Notes: generated by a model from the sequence alone, not told the origin. A stretch of 23,849 nt of DNA from Erysipelotrichaceae bacterium (GCA_017512625.1 JAFWFB010000088.1:1-23849); one strand, 5' to 3'; counted from the stretch's first letter, positions 7,320-15,416 are shown. Translations and numbers: made by a program.

Positions 7320-8260
7320 TACTTATCCTCCCGGTTGCTTAGGATCTGGTTGTAGATCTTCTGACGGAATTCTTCTGAACTGTCATAACCATCGCGTTTC
7401 ATCTTGTAGTTAAGCACAGCGGCTTCCATGATGACACCAAGCGACCTTCCTTCGGTTACCGGTATCACCGCATAAGGGATATCAAGACCCATGATCTCAA
7501 TGGTCTTGGAAGAATCGCCGATCCTGTCGAATTCTTCGACTTCTTCGTATTTGACCAGATCGATTACCAGATCGATCGTTGTTTCATCCAGTAAGACTCC
7601 GGCACCATACATCCGGGAAAGATCCATGACACCGATACCCCTGATCTCCAGGTAGTTACGGATGGATTGCACGGATTGACCATGCAGCTCATTGTGATAT
7701 TTCATGATCTCGACCGCATCATCGGCGACCAGTACATGTCCTCTTTTGATCATCTCCAAGGCGACTTCGGATTTACCGATACCTGATTTTCCCCTGATCA
7801 AAACACCAAAACCATATACATTGAGCAAGACGCCATGGATCAGTTCAGTTTCCGATAATTCCTTATCGAGCAAGGAGATGATATCGACCGTAAGACGATA
7901 GGTCTCCAGGTCGGTTTCAAAGACCGGAAAATTCTTCTCAGTGGCCATTTCGACCAACACCTTAGGAGCCTTATGGCCATTGGAGCAGATGATGCAAGGA
8001 GTCTCTTCATCGGTAATGAATTCAAAACGTTCCCGCTGGGTCTTCTCATCGAGTCTTTCGATATAGTGGATCTCTTTGTTTCCGAGCAGGATTACCCTTT
8101 TAAGTTCCGAAGAACCGGTATAGCCGGTCAGCTCAAAACCCGGACGGTTGATATCCTGGACGATGATCCTTCTTTGAAGGGAAGCTTCATCGCCGGTCAC
8201 CTGCTTGAGTTCAAAATAATCTTTCAGTTTCTTTACAGTTACAATTGGTTCGTTGTTCAT
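7319..8260 (-). CDS. hprK: HPr(Ser) kinase/phosphorylase
   Basis: HprK phosphorylates HPr on Ser46 with ATP or pyrophosphate and reverses this with phosphate, releasing pyrophosphate; it is the sensor of carbon catabolite repression in Bacillota. The 313 residues match the family's usual ~310. The Walker A motif GKSGIGKS is at 157-164, His142 precedes it as in the family, VADDAVEI follows at about 178-185, and the HprK signature LEIRGIGVMDLS is at 204-215. The gene overlaps uvrA upstream by 4 nt (ATGA) and the lgt-ppaX fusion downstream by 1 nt, so the set is translationally coupled. Placement with Lgt and PpaX agrees with the Bacillus hprK-lgt-yvoD-ppaX operon. Confidence 0.97.
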   Translation of the reverse strand: MNNEPIVTVKKLKDYFELKQVTGDEASLQRRIIVQDINRPGFELTGYTGSSELKRVILLGNKEIHYIERLDEKTQRERFEFITDEETPCIICSNGHKAPKVLVEMATEKNFPVFETDLETYRLTVDIISLLDKELSETELIHGVLLNVYGFGVLIRGKSGIGKSEVALEMIKRGHVLVADDAVEIMKYHNELHGQSVQSIRNYLEIRGIGVMDLSRMYGAGVLLDETTIDLVIDLVKYEEVEEFDRIGDSSKTIEIMGLDIPYAVIPVTEGRSLGVIMEAAVLNYKMKRDGYDSSEEFRQKIYNQILSNREDK

Positions 8261-11070
8261 AATATCTTTCTCAAATACTCCCCAGTATAGGAATCAGGAC
8301 ACTTGGCGACCTCTTCCGGCGTTCCGGCAACCACAACGCTGCCACCGCCATCTCCACCTTCCGGACCCAGATCGATCAGATAGTCCGCATTCTTTAAGAC
8401 ATCCAGATTGTGCTCGATGACTAAGACGGTATCATCGTTATCGACGATCCTGCGAAGGATATCGATCAGTTTGGAGACGTCATAGGAATGAAGACCGGTG
8501 GTCGGTTCATCAAGGATATAGATGGCCTTGCCCGTACCTTTCTTCTGCAATTCGGATGCCAGCTTGACTCGGCAGGCTTCACCGCCGGAAAGGGTCGGTG
8601 CGCTTTGTCCAAGCTCGATATAACCCAGACCGACATCATGTAGGACCTGCAGCTTGTCCCTGATCTTGGAGACGTTGGCGAAGAATTCGATCGCTTCATC
8701 GACGCTCATCTTTAAGACATCGTAGATATTCTTGCCTTTATAGGTACACTTCAGTGTTTCTTCGTTATAGCGTTTGCCATGACACTCTTCACACTCGACA
8801 TAAACATCCGGCACAAAGAGCATGGAGATCCGCTTGACACCATCGCCCCAGCAGTGTTCACAACGTCCACCCTTGACATTGAAGGAGAAACGGCTTTTGG
8901 TATAGCCCTTTTCCTTGGCATACAAGGTCTCCGCAAACAGATCCCTGATGTCATCGAAGACACCGGTATAGGTTGCCGGGTTGGAACGCGGGGTACGGCC
9001 GATCGGATCCTGAGTGATCTGAACGATCTTATCCAGATAGTTAAGACCGCTGATCTTGCTGTACTTGCCCGGTTTGATACGGACATAACCGAGATTGGCC
9101 TTGATTGCTTTAGCAATTACTTCATTGACCAAGGTCGACTTGCCACTTCCTGATACGCCGCTTACCGCGATAAAGGTACCAAGAGGCAGTTCGACATCGA
9201 TATTCTTAAGGTTGTTCTCAGCTGCTCCTTTGACTTTCAAAAAGCGTTTGCTCTTTTTGCGTTTTTCAGGATAGTCGATCTTTCTTCTGCCGGCCAGATA
9301 ATCGCCGGTAATGGAAGCAGGTGCAGCCTTGATGTCTTCCACGCTGCCACAAGCCACGATCTCGCCACCCAGTTTTCCCGCATAAGGACCGACATCGACG
9401 ATATAGTCGGCACTTTCGATCGTCTCTTCATCGTGTTCAACGACGATCAGTGTATTTCCAAGATCCCTCATCTTCTTAAGGGTATCGATCAGACGGCGGT
9501 TATCTCTTTGGTGCAGACCAATGCTTGGTTCATCCAGAACATAGAGCACACCGGTTAGGGCGCTGCCGATCTGGGTAGCCAGACGGATCCTTTGCGCTTC
9601 GCCACCCGATAAGCTTCCCGCATAACGGTTTAAAGTTACATAGTCAAGACCGACATCGCTTAAAAAGCCTAGGCGGTTGCGCATCTCATTGAGCAATAAC
9701 CTTGCGATATTCTCCCTGCTTTTATCCAGTTTCAGGTTGTTTACATAATCAAGGGCGTCGCAGACTGCCAACTGGGTAAACTCATAGATGTTACGGTCGC
9801 CGACCTTAATGCTTAATACGCTTGGGTTAAGACGGGCGCCATGACAGGCCGAGCACTCCTGTTCGACCATGAAGGAGGAATACCATTCCTTGGAGAATTC
9901 CGAGGTGGTCTCCACATATCTTCTTTCGATCAGGGTCTTTACACCCTCGATGTATTGATTCTTGCGGTAATAGTTGCCACCGCTGGAGTTGATGTCGAAG
10001 GCGATCGGCTCCTTGGAACCGTAAAGGATGATATCCATCTCCTTTTTACTCATCTTCTTAAGCGGCTTGTTGACATCGATATGATAATGGTCAAGCAGTA
10101 CCTTGAACTGCTGCCACTCCAGATTGGAGGTATTGACGATATTCTTGTAGTAACGGATGCCACCCTGAGCAATGGAAAGGGAATCATCCGGTATGAGCAG
10201 ATCGGTATCGACGCTTTGGGTTATGCCCAGACCCTTGCAGGTCGGACAGGCACCAAGCGGCGCATTGAAAGAGAAAAGGCGCGGTTCCAGTTTCGGTACG
10301 CTGAAGCCACAGATCGGGCAGGCATAGTTGGCGGAAAAAAGCCGGTATTCATCGCCAGTCTTGATATAGGCGATATTATCAGCGATCTTTAGGGTCGTCT
10401 CTAAGGAATCATATACCCTGGACTCGATGCCATCCCTTTTGACTAATCGGTCAACGACGATATCGATGGTATGCTTGTTGTTTTTAGCCAAAGGCTCAAA
10501 GTCTTCAAGCATGATCAGCTGCCCATCGATATAGGCTCTGATATAGCCTTCCTTGACATACTTGTCGATCTCATCCTTGAAGGTTCCCTTCTGGTCATTA
10601 GCAATACGCGCTAGGATCTCAAAACGGGTACCTTCTTCCATCTCCATTACAGCCTTGACCATCGAGGTGATGGACATGGCTTCGATCGGCTGATGGTGGT
10701 TAGGACAGTAAGGGATGCCTACACGGGCATACAAAAGACGGAGGTAATCATAGATCTCCGTTATGGTACCGACGGTCGAACGCGGGTTGTTATTGGTGGT
10801 CTTCTGGTCGATGGAGATCGCCGGTGAAAGGCCCTCGATCGCATCGACATCCGGTTTTTCGATACCGCCTAAAAACTGACGGGCATAGGAACTGAGTGAT
10901 TCAACGTATCTGCGCTGTCCTTCAGCGTAGATAGTATCAAAGGCCAGGGAGGATTTTCCCGAGCCGGAAAGACCGCTCATGACGATCAGTTTATTACGGG
11001 GCAAAGTGACATCAACATTCTTAAGATTGTTGACTCTGGCCCCTCTTACTACTATCTGGTCATTAATCAT
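8257..11070 (-). CDS. uvrA: Excinuclease ABC subunit A
   Basis: UvrA is the damage-recognition ATPase of nucleotide excision repair. The chosen product has 937 residues. It shows two ABC ATPase modules: Walker [10 protein letters not shown] near residue 32 and GVSGSGKST near 640, the signature motifs [12 protein letters not shown] and [12 protein letters not shown], and [13 protein letters not shown] and [13 protein letters not shown]. Zinc-binding pairs CPICGF/CPTCKG and [15 protein letters not shown] are present. A start 24 nt further upstream (11094) is possible in frame. I prefer the ATG at 11068-11070 because [18 protein letters not shown] aligns with other UvrA N-termini, and because the upstream ATG falls at the end of a terminator T-tract. 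Neither start has a ribosome binding site. The gene heads the operon with hprK (4-nt overlap). Confidence 0.97.
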   Translation of the reverse strand: MINDQIVVRGARVNNLKNVDVTLPRNKLIVMSGLSGSGKSSLAFDTIYAEGQRRYVESLSSYARQFLGGIEKPDVDAIEGLSPAISIDQKTTNNNPRSTVGTITEIYDYLRLLYARVGIPYCPNHHQPIEAMSITSMVKAVMEMEEGTRFEILARIANDQKGTFKDEIDKYVKEGYIRAYIDGQLIMLEDFEPLAKNNKHTIDIVVDRLVKRDGIESRVYDSLETTLKIADNIAYIKTGDEYRLFSANYACPICGFSVPKLEPRLFSFNAPLGACPTCKGLGITQSVDTDLLIPDDSLSIAQGGIRYYKNIVNTSNLEWQQFKVLLDHYHIDVNKPLKKMSKKEMDIILYGSKEPIAFDINSSGGNYYRKNQYIEGVKTLIERRYVETTSEFSKEWYSSFMVEQECSACHGARLNPSVLSIKVGDRNIYEFTQLAVCDALDYVNNLKLDKSRENIARLLLNEMRNRLGFLSDVGLDYVTLNRYAGSLSGGEAQRIRLATQIGSALTGVLYVLDEPSIGLHQRDNRRLIDTLKKMRDLGNTLIVVEHDEETIESADYIVDVGPYAGKLGGEIVACGSVEDIKAAPASITGDYLAGRRKIDYPEKRKKSKRFLKVKGAAENNLKNIDVELPLGTFIAVSGVSGSGKSTLVNEVIAKAIKANLGYVRIKPGKYSKISGLNYLDKIVQITQDPIGRTPRSNPATYTGVFDDIRDLFAETLYAKEKGYTKSRFSFNVKGGRCEHCWGDGVKRISMLFVPDVYVECEECHGKRYNEETLKCTYKGKNIYDVLKMSVDEAIEFFANVSKIRDKLQVLHDVGLGYIELGQSAPTLSGGEACRVKLASELQKKGTGKAIYILDEPTTGLHSYDVSKLIDILRRIVDNDDTVLVIEHNLDVLKNADYLIDLGPEGGDGGGSVVVAGTPEEVAKCPDSYTGEYLRKIL

Positions 11071-11105
11071 ATATAAATTATAAGATAGGGTCATAAAAAA
11101 ATGTA
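11070..11105 (-). promoter_or_regulatory. Probable uvrA promoter with -10 six bases from the start codon
   Basis: A perfect TATAAT lies at 11082-11077 on the minus strand and exactly 6 nt separate it from ATG, so transcription would begin at or next to the A of the start codon. The -35 region (TACATT at 11105-11100, 17-bp spacer) is poor and sits in the preceding terminator. A leaderless mRNA is inferred, not shown. Confidence 0.5.
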
Positions 11106-11118
11106 GCGCTTGCTACAT
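11095..11118 (-). terminator. Terminator of the pyrophosphatase-like gene
   Basis: A 7-bp stem, ATGTAGC with GCTACAT (11101-11107 and 11112-11118), closes a 4-nt loop and is followed on the minus strand by seven T. It starts within the stop codon of the gene at 11118-11507 and ends one base before the alternative upstream uvrA ATG. Confidence 0.75.
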
Positions 11119-11507
11119 TAATTTTCGGTATCTGTCCAAGCAGGTATTTCACTGCCCTTGCGTACCACAATGGTCTTCTGAAAGTCGGTCTGGTTGAGGA
11201 ATCTAAGGATCGCTTCCTCCTCTTCCTTGTTGCAGCCGATCAGCAGCTTGACGTCAACTTCTTTAGTCAGAATATCGGCGCAGACGATAATGGTTTCCAG
11301 TGAAGTTCCGTTTTTACCTTTAAAGGCATTGATCCGGGTATCCTGGTCGCCATCATAGGATCTTAAGATTCCATAGCGGACCGGATAGACCAAAGAGGTA
11401 TAGCGGGGATGGACCGATCCGATCTCCTGGGTAACAACAAAATCGGATCCGGCGTATATCGTTTCCAGTTTTTGCCAGAAATAAGCATTATTTTCTAAAT
11501 TGCTCAT
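11118..11507 (-). CDS. Small inorganic-pyrophosphatase-like protein
   Basis: The 129-residue protein resembles a small clostridial family usually annotated as inorganic pyrophosphatase: FWQKLETIYAGSDFVV, then SVHPRYTSLVYPVRYGIL, a FKGKN segment, IIVCADILTKEVDVKLLIGC, and a C-terminal FQKTIVVRKG. The HPRYxxxxYPVxYGxL block corresponds to the KYE/YPxNYG region of soluble family I enzymes. The classical Asp-rich catalytic motif (DxGDPxD) is not evident, only YDGDQD, so activity on pyrophosphate is uncertain. It is a monocistronic unit with its own hairpin terminator, divergent from the lipoprotein gene. Its -10 box lies 6 nt before the ATG and there is no clear Shine-Dalgarno sequence. The family assignment is from memory of the pattern and would need a profile search. 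Confidence 0.72.
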   Translation of the reverse strand: MSNLENNAYFWQKLETIYAGSDFVVTQEIGSVHPRYTSLVYPVRYGILRSYDGDQDTRINAFKGKNGTSLETIIVCADILTKEVDVKLLIGCNKEEEEAILRFLNQTDFQKTIVVRKGSEIPAWTDTEN

Positions 11508-11513
11508 ACTCTA

Positions 11514-11523
11514 ATTATATATC
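11514..11523 (-). promoter_or_regulatory. -10 element for the pyrophosphatase-like gene
   Basis: TATAAT at 11519-11514 on the minus strand is followed by six bases and then ATG. An overlapping extended form, TGATATATA, is also readable. No convincing -35 is seen at the right spacing. It predicts a transcript with almost no 5' leader. Confidence 0.45.
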
Positions 11524-11600
11524 ATTAACATCAATTATTTAGACTGTTGAAAAATTTCCTGAATATTCTTTCAAAAATCAATGAAAAATGTTCCATAGTA

Positions 11601-11646
11601 CCTTCAAGTCTTTATTTTTTTAGTATAATTTAGATAACAAGGAGAA
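11601..11646 (+). promoter_or_regulatory. Promoter and ribosome binding site of the InlB-repeat lipoprotein gene
   Basis: TATAAT at 11624-11629 is preceded by a weak -35 (CTTCAA at 11602-11607, 16-bp spacer). AAGGAGAA at 11639-11646 lies 5 nt before the ATG at 11652. The ribosome binding site is strong; the -35 is not. Confidence 0.55.
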
Positions 11647-11651
11647 CAACT

Positions 11652-12797
11652 ATGCATAATAAGAGACTATTCGTGTTACTTCTTTTGTTGTCCTTATTTT
11701 TAGCCGGCTGTACCGGTAAGGACCAGCAAAAGATCTATACCGTTACCTATGACAGTGATGGAGGCAGTACCATCTCTTCCAGCAGTGTCGTTGAAGGTGA
11801 AAGGGCAGCCCGTCCGGCAGATCCGGTCAAGGAAGGGTATACCTTTGTAGAGTGGCGGCTTAACGGTACACCTTACGACTTCAGTAAGCCGGTAAATGCT
11901 GATATCACCTTAAAGGCTTTTTATACCGACGCTGGATCGACCATTCCGGATAATGGTAATTCAAACAGCAATAATAATAAGCCGGAACCGGAAAACACCA
12001 GGATCCCATGTACGGGAATCAGCACCCAATATAGTGCCTACTGGTCGATGGAAGGCAATGGCAAGTGGAACCTCAACATCACCTTAACCCCGGCCAATAC
12101 CACCGACAAGATGACGCTGACCTCGGAAGATGAAAATGTCGTCAAAGTCGATAACGACGGTAACGTCTATACCGGATCACCGGGCAACACCAAGATCCAC
12201 ATCAAGTGCGGCGACGTTGAAAGAGTCATCGGTTTCGAGACCAGACCAAAGACCGTCAAGGCCGAGACACTGACCCTCGACAAGACTCTAATCACCGCAT
12301 ATTTCGGCACCGACTACTTCGTAAGTGCTACCGTAACTCCGGCCCATGTTACCAACAAGGTCAAGTTTACCAGTTCCGATGAGTCGGTAGCGACAGTCAC
12401 CGATCAGGGTATCATAAAGGTCAAGGGATACGGACAGACCATCATCACTGTCAGTATTGACGATCTGGTAAAGACCTGTGTCGTCAACGTTGAAGGCGAG
12501 ACCGTCATCTTCGAGATGGAAAACAATGTCTCCGTAAAAGCCGGAAGTGGCGCCAAGATCCCATACAAGGCGACTCACATTGCCTCATACGACGGAAATG
12601 TCAGCAAGACCGATGTGACCTTGTGGGTAGATTTCCATACCGCCTATACCTCCGCACTGGACATTGACGGAAATGGTAATGTCTACGCCAAGGGAGCGGT
12701 ATATGATACCGTCGATATTCCGGTCTACTTCACTTACAGCGATGGCAGTTCCTTCAGTGTAACGTCACCAACCTTCATCGTTCACGTGGAAAAGTAA
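11652..12797 (+). CDS. Surface lipoprotein with an InlB B-type repeat and Ig-like (BIG2) domains
   Basis: The 381-residue protein has a lipoprotein signal peptide (MHNKRLFVLLLLL...) with lipobox LAGC and Cys20 as the lipidated residue, so it should be a substrate of the Lgt encoded nearby. Residues ~29-92 form one Listeria-Bacteroides (InlB B, Flg_new) repeat: YTVTYDSDGG, then PVKEGYTFVEWRLNG and ADITLKAFY. A low-complexity Asn/Ser/Pro linker (about 95-110) follows. Next are two bacterial Ig-like group 2 style domains (about 112-195 and 200-280), recognisable by LTPANTTDKMTLTSEDENVV and VTPAHVTNKVKFTSSDESVA. A third beta-rich C-terminal region completes the protein. Such proteins are usually cell-surface adhesins or carbohydrate-associated, but no binding partner can be named here. 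The gene stands alone between a promoter and a bidirectional terminator. Confidence 0.9.
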   Translation: MHNKRLFVLLLLLSLFLAGCTGKDQQKIYTVTYDSDGGSTISSSSVVEGERAARPADPVKEGYTFVEWRLNGTPYDFSKPVNADITLKAFYTDAGSTIPDNGNSNSNNNKPEPENTRIPCTGISTQYSAYWSMEGNGKWNLNITLTPANTTDKMTLTSEDENVVKVDNDGNVYTGSPGNTKIHIKCGDVERVIGFETRPKTVKAETLTLDKTLITAYFGTDYFVSATVTPAHVTNKVKFTSSDESVATVTDQGIIKVKGYGQTIITVSIDDLVKTCVVNVEGETVIFEMENNVSVKAGSGAKIPYKATHIASYDGNVSKTDVTLWVDFHTAYTSALDIDGNGNVYAKGAVYDTVDIPVYFTYSDGSSFSVTSPTFIVHVEK

Positions 12798-12812
12798 ATG
12801 ATCATGGATATT

Positions 12813-12840
12813 AAAAAAGCAGTCTAATGACTGCTTTTTT
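12813..12840. terminator. Bidirectional terminator between convergent lipoprotein and ruvX genes
   Basis: A perfect 12-bp stem (AAAAAAGCAGTC with GACTGCTTTTTT, 12813-12824 and 12829-12840) closes a TAAT loop. It gives A/T-flanked hairpins on both strands. On the minus strand its 5' arm encodes the last residues of ruvX (EKSSH) and the stop codon lies in the loop. Confidence 0.9.
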
Positions 12841-13252
12841 CTTTTAAGTTATCCAGATAGTATTGAAGGATCCTGACAGCGGCCTGCTGATCGATGATCT
12901 TCTTTCTCTTTTTACGGGAGACATTGACCTGGATCAGAAATTCTTCGGAATCCTTGGTGGTATTGCGTTCATCCTGCAAAACGACCCTGATGCCCGATTC
13001 CTGTTCAATTATCTCACCAACTTCTCTGGAAAGTTTGGCTCTTGGACCTTCATCATCATTAGGCAACAAAGGATAACCCATGACCACCAGATCGGGCTTT
13101 TCTTCATTTAACAATTCCAGGATCTTGCCAATGGCCTCATCGTAATCATCGGGATGAAAGCGCAAGGTCTTTACCGGCGAAGCAAAGCGGCCGGTATCGG
13201 AACGGGAGATCCCGCAGGTAACACTGCCTAAATCCAAACCAATATATTTCAT
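12824..13252 (-). CDS. ruvX: Holliday junction resolvase-like protein YqgF/RuvX
   Basis: This 142-residue RNase H-fold protein has the family marks: YIGLDLGSVTCGIS at the N-terminus (catalytic Asp7), LVVMGYPLLPNDDEGPRA (family: vvGlP...G..g), LQDERNTTKDSEEFL (family: DERLTT), and the C-terminal DQQAAVRILQYYL with the last catalytic Asp. In other bacteria YqgF matures the 16S rRNA 5' end and may resolve Holliday junctions. The ATG at 13250-13252 has no ribosome binding site, and its likely -10 box is 9 nt upstream. The last codons lie inside the shared terminator stem. Confidence 0.93.
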   Translation of the reverse strand: MKYIGLDLGSVTCGISRSDTGRFASPVKTLRFHPDDYDEAIGKILELLNEEKPDLVVMGYPLLPNDDEGPRAKLSREVGEIIEQESGIRVVLQDERNTTKDSEEFLIQVNVSRKKRKKIIDQQAAVRILQYYLDNLKEKSSH

Positions 13253-13261
13253 TTCGTACTA

Positions 13262-13289
13262 ATCTTACCATATTAAAAGAGTCTGTCAT
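13262..13289 (-). promoter_or_regulatory. Probable ruvX promoter inside the preceding terminator
   Basis: On the minus strand: -35 ATGACA (13289-13284), 16-bp spacer and extended -10 TGGTAAGAT (hexamer 13267-13262). The -10 ends 9 nt before the ruvX ATG, so the leader would be about 3 nt. The -35 is formed by the loop and 3' arm of the upstream terminator. Confidence 0.5.
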
Positions 13290-13301
13290 TGACAGACTCT
13301 T
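13272..13301 (-). terminator. Terminator of the ald-HAD operon
   Basis: An 11-bp perfect stem, AAGAGTCTGTC with GACAGACTCTT (13277-13287 and 13291-13301), has a 3-nt loop and a short TTTTAAT tail on the minus strand, 2 nt after the stop codon of the HAD gene. Confidence 0.8.
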
Positions 13302-13303
13302 GT

Positions 13304-14110
13304 TTATAGGATCCTGTTTATAAGCTTGGCGATCGCATCCTCATCATTGCTTGCATCAAGGACCAGATCGCTTCCGGCTTTGACATCCTCTTTGGCATTG
13401 CTTACGCAAGTTCCAAGTCCGGCTGCCTTTATCATAGGAAGATCATTTAGCTGATCACCGACGGCGATGACTTCCTTAAGTTCAATACCAAGATATTCCA
13501 CCAGCCATTTCATGCCTGAAGACTTATCCACTCCCTTAGCCGTGATCTCCAAAACCAGTTCATCGGAAAAGCTCATGGTAAGATCATCCCTTAAACCTTC
13601 CAGCTTCTCCAGGAAGGCTACCAGATCTTCATGCCGGTCCGAATTGATGACCAGTTTGCTTATCAGCTGATCTTTTAAAAGGGAGAGATCTTCGATCAGG
13701 TTTCTGTCCATCTGGGAAAACTTTTTGATATCCCCGGCTTTTAGACCGTTACCATAGAAATAATAGACATCCTTATCGGTCATGATCAGGATCTTGAGAT
13801 CCTGATCCCTTACAAGATCATAGACCTTTGCTGTATCCTCCAAGCTTATCGCAAAGGTATGCAAGACCTTATTGCCCTTATTCTCGGAAACGACGGCACC
13901 ATTGCTGGAGATGGTATAGACATTTTCTTTGTCTTCAAGTCCTAAAGACCTGATGATGCCGGAACAGGCGCCTAATTGACGGCCTGAGCAAAGAACAAAG
14001 CCGATGCCTTTTTCTTCTGCCTTAGATATGGCTTTGACGTTAGCTTCACTTACCTGACCGTTTGAATCAAGCAGGGTACCGTCAGCATCGCTGAAGATCA
14101 GCTTATACAC
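13304..14110 (-). CDS. Cof-type HAD-IIB family phosphatase
   Basis: A roughly 268-residue haloacid dehalogenase-superfamily hydrolase with a C2-type cap. Motif I is DADGTLLD (the first Asp is the nucleophile) near residue 8, motif II is LCSGRQ, the conserved Lys lies in ISKLVI or EITAKGVDKSSGM, and motif IV is AVGDQLNDLPMI near the C-terminus. Family members dephosphorylate sugar phosphates, nucleotides, FMN or PLP; the substrate cannot be read from the sequence. There is no ATG at the N-terminus. The GTG at 14110-14108 is 5 nt past a GGAGAG ribosome binding site, while the adjacent TTG at 14113 is only 2 nt from it, so I chose GTG. It overlaps the ald stop codon by 8 nt and is translationally coupled to it. 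Confidence 0.92.
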   Translation of the reverse strand: MYKLIFSDADGTLLDSNGQVSEANVKAISKAEEKGIGFVLCSGRQLGACSGIIRSLGLEDKENVYTISSNGAVVSENKGNKVLHTFAISLEDTAKVYDLVRDQDLKILIMTDKDVYYFYGNGLKAGDIKKFSQMDRNLIEDLSLLKDQLISKLVINSDRHEDLVAFLEKLEGLRDDLTMSFSDELVLEITAKGVDKSSGMKWLVEYLGIELKEVIAVGDQLNDLPMIKAAGLGTCVSNAKEDVKAGSDLVLDASNDEDAIAKLINRIL

Positions 14111-15218
14111 CAAGGCTCTCCAGTGGTTCGAAGTATTCTTCGTCTAAGCTGGTAGCAACATTATAGTTGGTGCACTTGCCACCATAGTAATTGATTCCCT
14201 TGGCAATGGCTGGCGAATCGACAGCTGCCTGCTTAAGACCCTTATTGGCGATCATAAGACCATATCTTAAGGTCGCATTGGTAAGGGCGATACTGGAAGT
14301 TCTTGGCACTGCTCCTGGCATATTGCCCACGCAATAGTGCAGGATGCCATCGACGATATAGATTGGATCATCGTGATAGGTGACGTGCGTAGTCTCTACA
14401 CATCCGCCCTGGTCAACAGCGATATCAACGATGACAGCACCTTTCTTCATGTATTTAAGATATTCTTTCTTAATGAGTTTAGGCGTAGAAGCTCCCGGGA
14501 TCAGGACAGCACCGATAACCAGGTCGGCTTCGGAAATGGCCTTGATGATGTTTTTCTCGGAAGAGTAAAGGGTGGTTACACCAGTACCGAAGATATCATC
14601 CAGATAGGTAAGTCTTTGTAAATTGATATCCAAAACGGTCACCTGGGCACCCATACCGATGGCAGCCTTGGCTGCATAGGTTCCGGCAATACCGCCACCG
14701 ATGATGACGACCTTGCCTCTTTCAACGCCTGGTACGCCGCCAAGCAGGATACCTCTTCCACCATAGGATGATTCGATGTATTTGGCACCTTCCTGAATGC
14801 TCAGTCTGCCCGCGATCTCGCTCATTGGACGAAGACATGGCAGTCCATCCTTTTCTTCGATGGTCTCATATGCTACGGCACTGACTTTTCTGTCCTTTAA
14901 TTCCTTGGCCAGTCTTTTCTCAGCGGCCAGATGCAGATAGGTATAGAGGATCATTCCCTCTTTTAGCAGGTCAAATTCTTCCGGCAGTGGTTCCTTGACC
15001 TTAACCAGCATCTCGACCTTGTCCGCAACTTCCTTAGCAGTGTCTAAGACAGTCGCTCCGGCGGCGATGTATTCCTCATCGCTGAAACCAGCACCCAGTC
15101 CGGCTCCCTTTTCAACGTAGACCTCATGTCCCGCATTGATATAGGATAGGGCATTATCCGGAGTAATACCTACCCTGTACTCGTGCTGTTTGATCTCTTT
15201 GATTGTTCCTACTTTCAT
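14103..15218 (-). CDS. ald: Alanine dehydrogenase
   Basis: Ald interconverts L-alanine and pyruvate plus ammonia with NAD. The 371 residues match the family length. The N-terminus MKVGTIKEIKQHEYRVGITP carries the conserved Arg, VKVKEP the substrate-binding Lys, and TYLHLA the catalytic His region. VVIIGGGIAGTYAAKAAIGMGA is the Rossmann dinucleotide site (counted as GGGIAG plus flank). IVDIAVDQGGC holds the conserved Asp and VGNMPGAVPRTSS the C-terminal family signature. A longer in-frame start (TTG, 18 nt upstream) is possible, but the ATG at 15216-15218 follows AAAGGA at good spacing. It is the first gene of a two-gene unit with the HAD phosphatase and is divergent from the riboswitch-controlled transporter operon. 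Confidence 0.97.
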   Translation of the reverse strand: MKVGTIKEIKQHEYRVGITPDNALSYINAGHEVYVEKGAGLGAGFSDEEYIAAGATVLDTAKEVADKVEMLVKVKEPLPEEFDLLKEGMILYTYLHLAAEKRLAKELKDRKVSAVAYETIEEKDGLPCLRPMSEIAGRLSIQEGAKYIESSYGGRGILLGGVPGVERGKVVIIGGGIAGTYAAKAAIGMGAQVTVLDINLQRLTYLDDIFGTGVTTLYSSEKNIIKAISEADLVIGAVLIPGASTPKLIKKEYLKYMKKGAVIVDIAVDQGGCVETTHVTYHDDPIYIVDGILHYCVGNMPGAVPRTSSIALTNATLRYGLMIANKGLKQAAVDSPAIAKGINYYGGKCTNYNVATSLDEEYFEPLESLGV

Positions 15219-15250
15219 ATGGAAATGTCCTTTCAATTAAATACAAAAAT

Positions 15251-15259
15251 ATTTTATCA
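15251..15259 (-). promoter_or_regulatory. Extended -10 promoter element for ald
   Basis: The minus strand reads TGATAAAAT (hexamer TAAAAT at 15256-15251), giving a leader of about 25 nt before the ribosome binding site and ATG. No good -35 is seen at 16-18 bp, as is common for extended -10 promoters. Confidence 0.45.
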
Positions 15260-15290
15260 GTATGATGTGTGAAAAATAAAAAATTTGATG

Positions 15291-15318
15291 TTTACCCAAT
15301 TACTTTTTTTGTTATACT
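15291..15318 (+). promoter_or_regulatory. Promoter of the riboswitch-nucleoside transporter operon
   Basis: There is an extended -10 TGTTATACT (hexamer 15313-15318) with TTTACC at 15291-15296 as -35, spacer 16 bp. Predicted start is near 15325, just upstream of the aptamer. Confidence 0.65.
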
Positions 15319-15328
15319 CATCTTGTAA

Positions 15329-15397
15329 TTAAATCGTATAATCCTTTGATATGGAAAGGAGTATCTACCCTACACCGTAAATGTAGGACTATGATAG
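15329..15397 (+). ncRNA. Purine riboswitch aptamer, guanine class
   Basis: The core matches the xpt-type guanine aptamer element by element. J1/2 is TATAAT (15337-15342). P2 is CCTTT/AAAGG (15343-15347 and 15355-15359) with L2 GATATGG, identical to xpt. J2/3 has TATCTA, keeping the two ligand-contacting U residues (47 and 51) but with A for the flipped-out U48. P3 is CCTACA/TGTAGG (15369-15374 and 15382-15387) with L3 CCGTAAA, identical to xpt. J3/1 is ACTA (15388-15391). The specificity base is C89 in local numbering 15389, equivalent to C74, which pairs with guanine; adenine riboswitches have U there. P1 is short: ATCG with TGAT (15333-15336 and 15392-15395). It precedes a nucleoside importer, as expected. 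Confidence 0.96.
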
Positions 15398-15416
15398 AAG
15401 AGATAAATAATCTTCT

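Noticed and set aside
9841..10392. Long plus-strand frame (183 codons) opposite uvrA
   Set aside because: It is antisense to a well-conserved part of uvrA, has no ribosome binding site, and its translation matches no recognised family; it is a codon-bias shadow.
11071..11094. Longer uvrA start at 11094
   Set aside because: The ATG sits at the end of a terminator T-tract, has no ribosome binding site, and the extra eight residues do not match UvrA N-termini; the ATG at 11070 was kept.
15219..15236. Longer ald start (TTG, six more residues)
   Set aside because: The ribosome binding site AAAGGA is spaced for the ATG at 15216-15218, and the shorter protein matches the family's 371-residue form.
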